A DNA stretch of 64,000 nucleotides from Tricholoma matsutake (Eukaryota; Basidiomycota; Agaricomycetes; Agaricales; Tricholomataceae): assembly GCA_026075535.2 (NCBI GenBank), contig AP026544.2, forward strand, positions 10,230,001 to 10,294,000, written 5' to 3'. The translations under genes and the position numbers were made by a program. This document shows, piece by piece, positions 32,591 to 42,659 of this stretch (within the stretch, counting starts at the first letter, position 1; every line of letters starts with the position of its first letter). Under the pieces are notes generated by a model. That model had not been told where the DNA came from. It ran no database searches and was given only the letters and a program-made list of their open reading frames with translations.

Positions 32591-33180
32591 TATTTCAACA
32601 TGCCACACAACAATGTTCAGAGGAAATCAATCCAAAGCTTATAGAAACTCCTGATACACCCCTTTTTTGCTAGGCAAGTGGAAGTGTCAAGGGAGGCAGT
32701 AATAGTACTGAAAGCTCCTGACACCGTTGAGTGAGAGAGGTCCTGGAGGCTCAGCAAACTGGGATTAAGCAGGTGGACTTCACTAAATGCCAATGGACAA
32801 AAGTCACAATTGACAACCTCTTAGTGCACTATATAGTTGAAATCACAGGTCATCAATAGCCGAAGTGTGCAGAGCAGTCTCAGAAGCAGTAGCAAGCCCC
32901 AATGCAGCCAAATCACACCAAGAAGATGGTAACATTTGACAGATTGTGTTGATGGCTGATGTACATTAAGGTTTTGCTCAAATTCAAAGTCAGTTGGCAA
33001 GCACCATCACACAGCTATGCTACTGGGCTTCAAAAACCAAACAACTACAAAACCAGTGTTGCTTACCAATCATCTGCATTTTGGCTCAGTAGCAGAATAG
33101 TGGGGAGCAAGCTCCCCAATGATGTTGGTCATCACTCCATTCTGCCCAGAGTCACCATGATGACTTCCCCCATTGAAATG

Positions 33181-33250
33181 GTAAGTCTTTTTTCTCTTCT
33201 ACTATAACTAACAAATGTTCCTTATTTTTTTACAACTAATTGTTTTTTAG
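33181..33250 (+). repeat. Intron-like module of the composite repeat
   Basis: A 70-bp segment starts GTAAGT, has ATAACTAACAA and ends TTTTTTAG, followed by GTTCTAATCTACTTGTGC, which resembles GTTCTACTCTACTGGTAACG downstream of the modules at 21.6 kb. A further donor GTAAGT at 33957 follows GGGCCCAAATGATG (33921). Confidence 0.55.
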
Positions 33251-33268
33251 GTTCTAATCTACTTGTGC

Positions 33269-33828
33269 TAGTGGGCCACTGCTTCGCATGGCAATGCCAA
33301 GTTCTCAAAGGGGGGACTCTGACCAGTATGAAAAGTGCATCGTAAGCAACCCAGTCGTACATAAGGGGCCTTGCACCAAATGAAAGCCACAGATCTCCCC
33401 CTCCCACAGAACCATAGACAGTCAATACAAGTGTCACATGAAACTGGCTCGTAACCAGTAACTGGTCCAAAACTGTAAGGCCCAATAACTTTGCCAGAAC
33501 AACCCCCACATTCCATTTGGAAGACAATGCAAAGTTCGGTATGATGGACCAGTGGAGGCCACAAGGAATAGTCAGAGGGAAATGTGAACACACTTTAACA
33601 ATTAGAACACATCATGACAGTCCATGGAAGCAAGCAATGAGACAGTAAAAAAGAGGCCCTGAGACCAGTCCAATAGTAATTGCAGTCTGCATAGTGACAT
33701 GTATGGTGCACAATGGGCTCCACATCGTCGATGGCCTCCACAAGTGGAAAAGGGGTGAAAAGCAACAAGGGGTGAGCTAAAAATAGACCGGTTTGGCAAA
33801 CACTGCACAAATAGATCGGATGAGACAT
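33269..33828 (-). pseudogene. Cysteine-rich ORF, one in-frame stop, unknown function
   Basis: A single minus-strand frame runs from ATG 33828 to TAG 33269, 186 codons, broken only by one TAA at about 33595. Cysteines come in pairs and clusters: LCSVC, HTCHYADC, MMCSNC, ECGGC, SCDTCIDC, GCLRC, with aromatic residues between (CNYYWTGL, GPYSFGPVTGYEP). The frame stays open over unrelated lengths, and the spacing suggests a zinc-binding or disulfide-bonded protein that was under selection recently. There is no signal peptide at this ATG. It sits between two plus-strand intron-like modules of the composite repeat. I do not recognise the family; an antisense coincidence is less likely but possible. 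Confidence 0.5.
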
Positions 33829-34019
33829 TCAGCAAGCTCAGAATGACAAGAATACCTCGTTCTCAAAATTGAGAACTCGGAACTGCCCACACTGGCAAAT
33901 GACACAAAGTGAATGAAATGGGGCCCAAATGATGTTTATTGTTGCTTGGGCATCAGGTAAGTTTTTCTTTGTTCATGAATTGTTTTATTATTATTTGGGG
34001 TAACCTGCATGTGTCATGG

Positions 34020-34250
34020 ATGAGGTCTTTGTCCTCCCCCATGTATTCCTGGAGGAATCCTGGAGGATTATTGGGAACCAATGTTCCAGCCATTTGTGAC
34101 TCAAGTATATATTCCTGGCTCTTCCCATTCCAGGGGGATTCCTGGCTGATTCCTGGTAAATTACACTCTTCCAGGAGGAATTCCTGGAATTCCCCAGGAC
34201 TCTGGTACCAGGATTCCACAAGGACTCTACCAGGACTCTACCAGGAATCA
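34020..34250 (+). repeat. Terminal fragment of the composite DNA element
   Basis: Starts near GAGGTCTTTGTCCTCCCCCA and follows 20808-21030 closely with the ATTCCTGG/CCAGGA array. It interrupts a gag fragment on the minus strand. TGTCATGG (34012-34019) and TGTCAAGG (34251-34258) may be its target duplication (7 of 8). Confidence 0.65.
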
Positions 34251-34420
34251 ATGTCAAGGTATCTGCATGCATGTTTCTTCATAAGTGCAATGTCAGTAAC
34301 AGTGCATTCTCCAAAAAGAATTTTGAGTTCATTGAAATACCGACAAAGTTCATGGGGCTGAGCTGAGTCAAATTTCGGGGCTGTCAAATGACTGCATGCA
34401 GACATAGAATGAGTTGCCAT
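34251..34420 (-). pseudogene. Gag N-terminal fragment of a D-like retroelement
   Basis: The minus-strand frame has APKFDSAQPHELCRYFNELK and LFGECTVTDIALMKKHACRY, the start of the capsid in the clade of element D. It stops where the ATTCCTGG array begins. The rest of this gag was not found to the left. Confidence 0.6.
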
Positions 34421-35200
34421 AACAGATAGAGTTGATTTTGAGGATTTCAGGGATGTGAAATGAAATTAATTGCAATGGAGTTTTGGGGAGATGCGAAAAT
34501 AAGTTCAAAGGGAATTTCAGAATGAATACAAGTGGCGACAATAATTTCACAGGGAGTTTCATGATGGATAGGTGTTTCATAGTTGATGTGGTATATGCTA
34601 ATTGCAATTTCAAAGTCATTGGGATGTCTGAAGGAAGCAATTGGTGAAGGAGTGAATGAATGCAAACATGAATCTGGAACTAGGACAAAGAAGATCTCAT
34701 GGACTTTTGGGAGGTGTGAAGGCAATGTGAGTGTTGAGATGAGGAATGCAAGGTGGAGATGGTATGGAAATGATTTAGAAACCCTTGCGGTGGGCTCCAA
34801 AATGATGATACTCAACCTGGAAACCCAAATAGGACCCTTTTAGGTGTTTTGTTTGGGATTCTGGGTTGAGTATCATCACCATTTCATTTGCAGATGGTGT
34901 TACAGTGGTTACATCAGGTAGCAATGTTGTTGACATAGCTATGGTCACACTCAGAGCTGTTGCGTTCAATGCTGTTGATACAGCATTTATGGTGGTAATA
35001 TTCACATTCAAATTAGATGTGTTCTCACACCACTTTTTCTTATTGCTTTGTTTGCCCTGTCCTGGACCTGGCATGCTGAGTGTGAGAACTGAATGAAAGA
35101 CTGAGAGACTGGTGCTGGCTCTGTGTAACTGGTTCTGTGGTTCCGGTAACTGGATCTGGTTCTGTGAGCTAAGAGCTGGTTCTGTGAGACTAGGGCTGGG
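34421..35200. other. Upstream of the gag fragment; hairpin element; short repeats
   Basis: The minus strand could hold the leader of the gag at 34420. A near-perfect inverted repeat occupies 34803-34878 (arms GATACTCAACC...CCCAAA and TTTGGG...GGTTGAGTATC), a foldback element of about 75 bp. CTGGTTCTGTG words repeat at 35105-35190. No complete gene is seen. Confidence 0.5.
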
Positions 35201-35794
35201 TGTTAAGTACTGAACTGGATGGGGAAGTCATCAGATTTCTGGTCATACCCGGATGATAGAAGTTGCAGAGGATGGATTGAGTAAGGCAGGGAATCCTATG
35301 GAAATCCGGGGCAGGGTTTACTTGATGTGTCGTACCAAGTGGGGGAGCAGAAAGGACTTGGCTTCAACTTATAAGAAGTTGTGCCCTTCTCCTTGTCAAG
35401 TGTCCTAATATCAAGACAAGGGTAAGGAGGATGACCAGAGGTCCGGAGAATTTCTGGAGAGGATGAGCAAGAGTTCAAGATACGCTTAAGAAAGTAATTG
35501 GAGTTTTAAAGAGGATCAAATTAAGTGGGAGACTTGGTTGATTTACAAACTGCTGATACAAGACAAAAGTAGCTAGCTTAAATACTAAAGGCTGGAGGTG
35601 ATAGGGGTTTCTGAGGCTGTGATAATTGCAAACTGGCTTCCAAGATAAATAACCTGAAACTGTTTCATCGAATTGGAAATGAGGGAATTTCACCTCTAGG
35701 CAGTGCTGCTGATAGGAGGTGGGCTGTGATGCAAGGCAGCCAGGAAGGGGGCAGAAAACAATCAGAAATCCAGTCAAGAGAATCAGTCTTGACA
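35201..35794 (-). repeat. Solo LTR of the A family
   Basis: 594 bp, reversed, homologous to the LTRs of element A (TGTTAAGTACTG at left, CTTGACA at right). It is flanked by a perfect 5-bp duplication CTGGG (35196-35200 and 35795-35799), so it is the product of LTR-LTR recombination within one inserted element. Confidence 0.95.
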
Positions 35795-36069
35795 CTGGGG
35801 ACTGAAACTGGAGACTCGAGAGCTAAAAATAAGAAGCAGGTGTAGATGAGAACTTGGTGCACTATGACATGGCTTGTGAGAATCAAAAGCTACAGTGCCA
35901 AAAATATACCAAAGAAGCAGTGGGTGCATCAAATCATGCTCTCATCACCAAGATGGAGATGCTGGATGCCTCTCCTATAGCGATGGTGTGGCCAGGGATA
36001 GGATAGCCTGGCATGACCATGACTACACATGCAGCTGACTACTGACTACATGATCATGTGACTGCCCAA
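35795..36069. other. No gene seen
   Basis: Short stretch between the solo LTR and truncated element C. GACTACTGACTACATGATCA near 36030 resembles a sequence at about 23135-23170. Confidence 0.35.
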
Positions 36070-36222
36070 ACCCACTACTCCACCCCCATGAGGCAAGTCT
36101 CACATAATCAACAGAATAGCGAACCTGTTGATGTAGCAGTAAGCCAGACAGCCCTGCCAATCATGGAAGGCCAAAACATCAAATAGCACATTAACTCCAA
36201 GGGGGATAACTGTGCATCCCCC

Positions 36223-37720
36223 TTGAGACAAGTCTTCCAACATGACAACTGCATTGGTGAACCAGTTGATGAGGCAATTATTGGGCAAACAGAACACCCC
36301 AAAAAGCTTGAAGTACCACAAGCTCAGCACCCACTCACACAGGATGTGAATAAGAGGCGCACAAAGGTCAAATGCGCCAAGGGGCGAGTAGCCAATGGGT
36401 TCAACAGAAAGAAGTCTCAAACAGACCAAGCAGCAGAAAAATGCAAAAGATTAGGGAAATCACCACGGCCAAAGCCCAAAACAAATGAGGATGACATATG
36501 GAACATTAGCTCAGAAGAACATGACACCAATGCTGGCATGGAGCAAAAGATACTTCCAGGGAGCCTGGACAAAGCTGTGTTCACCTGGTCATCAGACCCA
36601 TTCAAAGTTGAATGTGTGAATGCAGTGCTCTCAGAACTAACCATAGGTGATGACTTAACAGAGGAACAACATGTAAGCATTGATAATTTACTCTGTGAGT
36701 TTGCTGACTGCTTTGTGCTATCGATGAGTGAGGTAATGGTAGATGCATGGGCTACACATAACCTGAAGGCACAACAATGTCCTCTCAGTGGGCCTCAAAA
36801 GGAATATTTCAATGGTGTGCTCAACAAGATGTTAGATGCAGGTATAATTGCTGCAATTAACCACAGTGAGGTCAAGTGTTGTGGTGCGACTACCTTGGAA
36901 AAGAAAGCACATGAAGGCACAGGTCTAAACATAGAGGAGCTACAACACCAAGTCAATGATGAATGTGTCACCACTGGAATACCTTTGGCCTTTAAAAACC
37001 TTCCTCCAAAAATTTCTCAACAGCCAAACATAGTACCAGAAGAAACACAAACCAAGTGGTGAGTGTGCCAAAACTTTGCCGAACTGAACAAAGTAACACA
37101 GGTACCCCCCATGCCTCAAGGAGACATATGGGCCAAGCAACAGTGCCTCAGTGGCCACCAATGAGTAAATAGATTTGACTTCGCAGCAGGGTTCTATGCT
37201 TGTAAAATCAGCCCAGAGGACCAGCCATACATATGCTTCTATGTGGAAGGAAGGGGGAACTTCTGTTACAAGTGTATGCCCTTTGGATTAACAGATGGGC
37301 CCTCTACCTTTGCAGAAATGACAGCTCAAGTACTTGGTGACCTCGTAGGTATACTTTTTGAACTGTTTGTAGACAATGGTGGAATGGCTGGAGATGACTT
37401 TGCAGAAACATTGGCCAACATCCGGACATTGCTAACCAGGGTAAGAGAAAAAGGGCTCTCTCTATTGGCAGATCTTCATGACTGAAGCCACCTTTGTGGG
37501 AGCAAGGGTGGGACCAACAGGTATAAAACCAGACTTGACAAAACTGACAGCCATTGTGGACTGGAAATGGCCCACAGATCTACAGAACCTAGCTGCATTT
37601 ACAGGACTTACAGGCTATTTCAGATCACTAATCAAAGGCTATGCAGCTTTGGCCCAACCTCTCACTGACCTAGCCAGAGGCCTTGACCTTCCAAAAGAGA
37701 AGGGTAAAGCAGCATATTGA
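36223..37720 (+). pseudogene. Element C RT
   Basis: 36223-37062 carries the start of RT: VLSELTIGDDLTEEQHVSID and LLCEFADCFVLSMSEV, then KEYFNGVLNKMLDAGIIAAI. An N-terminal segment is duplicated at low identity (MRQVSHNQQNSEPVD and LRQVFQHDNCIGEPVD, 36090-36260). 37243-37485 has CMPFGLTDGPSTFAEMTAQV and LFVDNGGMAGDDF: the catalytic pair is D-N instead of D-D. 37478-37720 has FVGARVGPTGIKPDLTKL and LTGYFRSLIKGYAALAQPL. Frameshifts at about 37062 and 37480. Confidence 0.85.
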
Positions 37721-37726
37721 TGTGCC

Positions 37727-39820
37727 ATGAAAGAACACTCACTGGTAGGTCTATGGAAGGAAGAACATGAAAAGGCATTCTTGGGACTGAAAATTGCCTT
37801 AACCAATGAACCAGTTCTGAAAGGACCAAAATTTGATGGCACACCCTTCAGTGTTACCACTAATGGTTGCAAATACAGTTTTGTGGGCATGCTGTCACAA
37901 AGACATACTATGGTCTCACCAAATGGAAAGGAAGTCACACATATACATCCAATCACATATGGCAGTAAACAAACATCCAAGACAGAAGACAAGTACAAAC
38001 CATACTTACTGGAATTTGCTGCACTGAAGTTCTCCTTAGATACATTCTCTGACCTTATATGGGGCTACCCAGTTGAGCTAGAGACAGACTGTCAAGTGCT
38101 CAGAGACCACCTACTAAATGACAAACTTAACTCCACCCATGGTCACTGGAGGGACGGCATGCTAGTACACCAGATTGTAGATGTATGACACTGATCTGGC
38201 CACCTGAACCCCATAGCAGATGGTATCAGTAGGAAATATGTGAACCTACCCACAGAAGAAAATGACGGTCACACATAGATAGTAAGTAAAGATTGGGAAG
38301 CACAAATGGGTATTCAGAATGACATATTCCAAATTGAGTCACCACTCACTTATGATGCTCTCAAGACCCAGTTTGCTAATGAGAAAGTGTTCCTAAATGT
38401 CATAGATGCACTGGCTGAACTAGATCACAGGAAGAGCATTAGGGAATGGAAGAAAACCAAGCACTGGGCAGAGGGGTACATGATCCAAGATGGTAAGCTT
38501 TGGAGGATCGGCGACACCAAATCTACATGGGCAAAGCCACTGGTAGAATGTGTGCCACAATCGGAGGCAGTCACACTGGCAGGGGAGGTACACTGGAGCC
38601 AAGGACATTTCCACTGAGACAATGTGAAGATCACACTAATGGACAGGATAGCCAGCCCACACCTAGACCAATCAATCACTAAGGCGATCATGTATTGTGG
38701 TAAGTGCAAAGGACATGGCCCCAAACACTTACATTCACTACTAGAGCCCATAACATGGTGACACCCATTTAAACTGCTTGTGGGAGACACACTGTCAATG
38801 CCAAAAGGAAAAGGGGGTTTCACAAAGATTGCATTATATGCAGACATCTACTCACAACATGTTTGGGCAGGTAAACTCAAGACAGCTGCATCAGCTCCAC
38901 ATGCAGAACATTCAACAACATCTGTACCACATTCACAGCACCTGAAGCTCTCATGGTTGATGGAGGACCTGAGTTTGACAACAACGCCGTTCATGAAGCA
39001 TGCACCACATGTAATGTTGAGTTGCAGATTGTCCCAGGATATTCCCCCTGGATCAATGGCCTCATAGAAGGGATGAATGCAAAATTATTGGGAAGATTGA
39101 AGAGGTTGTGCTCACCTGATTTAGGGGAGGATGAATGCAATGCAAAGGATTTACCAACATCATGGCCTGACCACCTCAAAGAAGCCATTGAATTTCTTAA
39201 TAATTGCAGACTGCCAAATCTCAAATTCTCACCAAATGAACTTCTTCTAGGCATCGTGATCAACACAAAGCATACTCCAGCAGACTGAGCAGAACAGGAA
39301 GTGTCAACAGATGAGTGGGGGTTCTGATGGCATACATGGAACAACAGCAATTAGATGGGTATGAGCACATATTATCTCATGCTCATAAATGGAAGCTGGC
39401 ATTCAACAGGAGGCTATTAGCCCGAGCTCTGAAGGAGATCATATTCAAAGCAGGACAGCTTGTACAGGTATACAGGAGTGACCTGGACTTCACATTCAAG
39501 GTAGAAAGGAAGATGGAGCCTAAGTGGTTGGCACCACACCGAGTGACAAGCAGGGACCACAATTCTTATAAGTTGGAAACTCTTGAAGGATTACCTATCA
39601 GCAACAGGTTCTCTTCCAGGTGACTATGAAGGTTCATTCCACGTAGTGGCACAGCACTACATGAGGTACAAGCAGCGATTGAAAGGCTGCAGAGCAAACA
39701 GGAAGCTGAAGAGGATATCATGCAAGAGGTGGAGGGAAGACAGGTGATCAATGACAATAGCAGTGCAGAATGGGAGGATATAGAGCACAGGGTGGAGCAA
39801 GAACCATCAACCCTGAGCTG
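37727..39820 (+). pseudogene. Element C RNase H and integrase
   Basis: RNase H: LKGPKFDGTPFSVTTNGCKY, SKQTSKTEDKYKPYLLEFAA, ELETDCQVLRDHLLNDKLN and then PIADGISRK. The integrase part has a zinc finger in pieces (EVHWSQGHFH; MYCGKCKGHG), then KLLVGDTLSMPKGKGGFTKI, MVDGGPEFDNNAV (in a shifted frame) and NGLIEGMNAKLLGRLKRLC, the D-D-E residues in order. The C-terminal part (39315-39620) has AHKWKLAFNRRLLARA and QLVQVYRSDLDFTFKVERKM. Ends with an acidic tail at about 39820. Several stops and frameshifts. Confidence 0.85.
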
Positions 39821-39938
39821 AGTGCAAAAAATGACCCTGGCTGCTGACTAACATCGGTTATTTTTAAAAAGCCTGACTTCTTATATATTAGAGGCCTTAG
39901 GTCACTTCAAACCACCTCGCTTGCCCACACTCAGTCTA

Positions 39939-40178
39939 ATGAACCCAGAAACCTCGAATGGTGGGTGGTTTTCCAGATATACCCTACTCTTTCTCATCAT
40001 GGTGTTTCTGAGCCCACTCATCTTCTCATTGGAACAACCACAACCAGACCCTGGAGATGATGACATCAAACTGGGTACCCAGTTTTGTCGACCTGGAACT
40101 AATTCAAGAATGGCTCACCATTCCAACACCACCCAATATCGACTTCCCACTGGCTGCTCATCTGTGGCCTTTACCTGA
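39939..40178 (+). CDS. Short ORF with hydrophobic segment after integrase of C
   Basis: From ATG 39939 the frame gives 79 residues. Residues 14-32 (YTLLFLIMVFLSPLIFSL) are strongly hydrophobic and could be a signal anchor or signal peptide. A Pro/Asp-rich part follows (EQPQPDPGDDDIK), with two Cys near the end. It lies between integrase and the polypurine tract, where an extra gene sits in some retroelements. Elements D and H have unrelated short hydrophobic frames in the same place. Chance cannot be ruled out. Confidence 0.4.
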   Translation: MNPETSNGGWFSRYTLLFLIMVFLSPLIFSLEQPQPDPGDDDIKLGTQFCRPGTNSRMAHHSNTTQYRLPTGCSSVAFT

Positions 40179-40280
40179 CACACACCCAGCAACCCTGACT
40201 TAACTCAAGAGCTGACTAAGAATGATGGACAAGGTCCCAGAGGGTACCTGTGGCCCTAAACACTGTTTCTATGTTGGGCC

Positions 40281-40295
40281 TTTAGGGGGAGCGAT
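40281..40295 (+). promoter_or_regulatory. Polypurine tract of element C
   Basis: TTTAGGGGGAGCGAT ends at the TG of the LTR at 40296. Confidence 0.65.
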
Positions 40296-40670
40296 TGTCA
40301 TGGACATGCCTCCTGAGGTACATGGGCCAAGGTGAGGATAAGGCATTGGTGCCTTGCACATGTATATAGGTGTATAGCTTTCCTTCTCCTGAAGTCTATA
40401 TCACAATGAGGGCATTGCTACTTGAAGAGGGGGCACATGTAGCCGTGCTGGGATCACCCATAGCAGAGCCCACAGCAGAGTCCAGAAGCTGAGGCAGTAG
40501 ACAGATCCAAGTCCAGCAACTTCCTTAGTGGTCATGTGACCTTGTAGATAGATGCGCATGTGTGTAGACAGAGAATCATCTTTTGCTTGTTGGTGTCCAT
40601 TTGCCCCGTGTCTAGTAGTAGACATGAGCCCTTCTGAGTCTCTCATGGCTAGTAGTAGACATGAGCCCTG
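40296..40670 (+). repeat. 3' LTR of element C, end uncertain
   Basis: Starts TGTCATGGACATG and contains ATGTATATAGGTGTATAG as a possible TATA region near 40360. CTAGTAGTAGACATGAGCCC is present twice (about 40612 and 40651). No second copy is available to fix its end. Confidence 0.5.
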
Positions 40671-40679
40671 AGACCAGAC

Positions 40680-41427
40680 AGCTCCACCGGCAGCCCCATC
40701 ACCACCTACTGCCCAGAAGGTTACACCTCCCACATCTCTAACTACCTCATCCCCATCCACAGTGCCTCAGTTCTCATTCAAAACACCCATTGAAGACTCC
40801 AGCCATGCACAAGAACTTTATTCCATAATCCTCAACACTCCAATTCCTGGCATAACCCCTCATCACATCCTGGCTGCATCAGCCAATGTTCATAAACTTA
40901 TAAAAGAAGACACAACAACAAATAAAGTGCCTACAGCATTGGTAGGGACTGTTAGCAGCATGTCAGGTGACCCTTGAGTTGTGGAGCTATTCCTTCAGGA
41001 ATTCGACATGTCTGTGTATACTGCTAGGCGCCTAGAATCCCTATGTTCCATCAACCTTGTGATCAATGACAACTTTTCTGCTGAATGCATCCTTGATTCA
41101 GGATGTCAGATTATAGTCATTCAAAAAGATGTATGGGAATGCACCAAGCTACCACTGCTCGGAAAGGAATCAATGATGATGGAAGCAGTCAACGCAATGA
41201 CCAGCAACACTTTGGGTCTCATAAAGAACCTCAAGGTGTCAGTTGGTGATTTTTTGTATTTCCTTGAATGTCAGGTTGTCGAGAAAGCAGGATTTGAAGT
41301 CCTACTTGGCCATCCCTTCACCGTCATTACTCAAGCCTTAACCAAAGACTTCTGTAATGGTGACCAACACATCACCATTCTTGAGCCAGTGACTGGAGCA
41401 GAACAGACCATCCCTACTTTCAACCAC
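40680..41427 (+). pseudogene. Element D gag end and protease
   Basis: A Pro/Ser/Thr-rich start (TAPPAAPSPPTAQKV) is followed by FSFKTPIEDSSHAQELYSII and LDTP-like LNTPIPGITPHHILAASANV. A TGA at 40975 interrupts the frame. The protease has CILDSGCQIIVIQKDVW (Asp-Ser-Gly) near 41090, MGLIEKL-like LGLIKNLKVSVGDFLYFL, FEVLLGHPFTVITQAL and GDQHITILEPVTG, the pattern of this clade in basidiomycetes. It reads up to PTFNH, where MITE 2 is inserted. Confidence 0.85.
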
Positions 41428-42266
41428 TAGTGTTTAAGGGTCCAATCCAGTTTGGTTTTTTGACCCAAAAACATAAAGACCGCAACCTAAACCAGTCCAG
41501 GACCGACCCAGATACTGCTAGAACCAAACTGGACCACCTAGGACTGGTCCTTTCAGGTTAAAAGACTGATTAAGACTGATTAAGACTGGTTCAGACCGAT
41601 GTTTTGTCGTGAAATTTGTCATATTAATATAACCCATATGTATCTTAGCAAATATTACCCGGACCTTATAATCATTGTACAGATGGATAGACATTGTAAT
41701 TCCCCATCATTCGGTCTAACTTTTAAGACATTTCATCCAGATCTGACTTGGCTATGATCAATATAAAAATACATCTACTGAATGACTCATGCTGAACACC
41801 AAGAAATGTAATGTGACAACCATAAATTATGTGATGCATAGCATGCATTGACAAATGGTGGGAGTATTATTATACATGTTAGTCCTATGATCATTAATAG
41901 AATCAAGCAAATGATCAACATATGAGTAAGATGAAGTGAAAATCAATCTGATACAACAAAATACTCATACAAAAATAGATTTGGTTATATCTTGCTCAAT
42001 TCTTGATCATTTTTTATGAACCAGAGGTCAAATTTGCCGGATTTCATGTGGGAACATGGTCCAATATATGTTTCCACAATAAAACTGGTTCTGACCAGTT
42101 TAGACCAGTTTTCTTCAGTTTTACAACATTTTTCAAAATAGAAAGACTGCTAACTGAACTGTAAAAGTCTGGTCCATAAATAGACCACTGGTCTGGTCTT
42201 TTCCGGTCCAATTCACTCCAATTTCGGTCTTTTTTTCGGTCCTATGGACTGGACCCTTCAACACTA
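41428..42266. mobile_element. hAT-like MITE 2
   Basis: 839 bp with inverted ends TAGTGTTTAAGGGTCCAATC (left) and TAGTGTTGAAGGGTCCAGTC (right, read inward): 18 of 20 match. A perfect 8-bp duplication TCAACCAC lies on both sides (41420-41427, 42267-42274). Subterminal regions contain many GGTCC, GACCAGT and CGGTCT words in both orientations. The interior is AT-rich and non-coding. The TAGTG start fits the hAT YARNG rule. It differs from MITE 1 apart from the terminal pattern. Confidence 0.92.
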
Positions 42267-42400
42267 TCAACCACACATGATGACTGTCACCACATGTGGA
42301 TTTTTAGGCATTGAGGATTCAGGTGATGCATAAGGAGACACACTAGAAAATCCACTTCTGTTTGCTTCAACTAATTTAGAAGCTGAACCAACAATTCAGC

Positions 42401-42582
42401 TGTAGTAAGGCGGAGGGGGTAGACTTATATCACATGCTGCAAGAACACGATTAATGTATATTTTGCTGTGTGTAAAAAAGTCTGTCCTTGTAGTTAAAAC
42501 CAGCCCTTATAAAGGGACTGGTGGCTTGTGCAAACACTAAGTAAATATAGGTAAATACTGGGCATCACCCTGGATCACTACA
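42401..42582 (-). repeat. 3' LTR of element E
   Basis: 182 bp. The polypurine tract on the minus strand (AGAAGGGGAGAA, 42583-42594) directly precedes it. Contains an internal palindrome around CCCTTATAAAGGG. Confidence 0.93.
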
Positions 42583-42659
42583 TTCTCCCCTTCTGGCTTG
42601 GACCCATGGTCCAAGCCAAAGCCCAAAAGAAACAAGACATGTACAAGAAAGGTCCAAGG

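Larger units (their letters stand above)
36070..40670 (+). mobile_element. Ty3/gypsy element C, 5'-truncated
   Basis: Plus-strand pol (36223-39820), a short hydrophobic ORF (39939-40178), a purine tract (AGGGGGAGCGA before 40296) and an LTR start (TGTCATGGACATGCC). No 5' LTR, capsid or protease is seen upstream. The LTR end is not fixed; the boundary to element D is placed near 40670. Confidence 0.8.
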
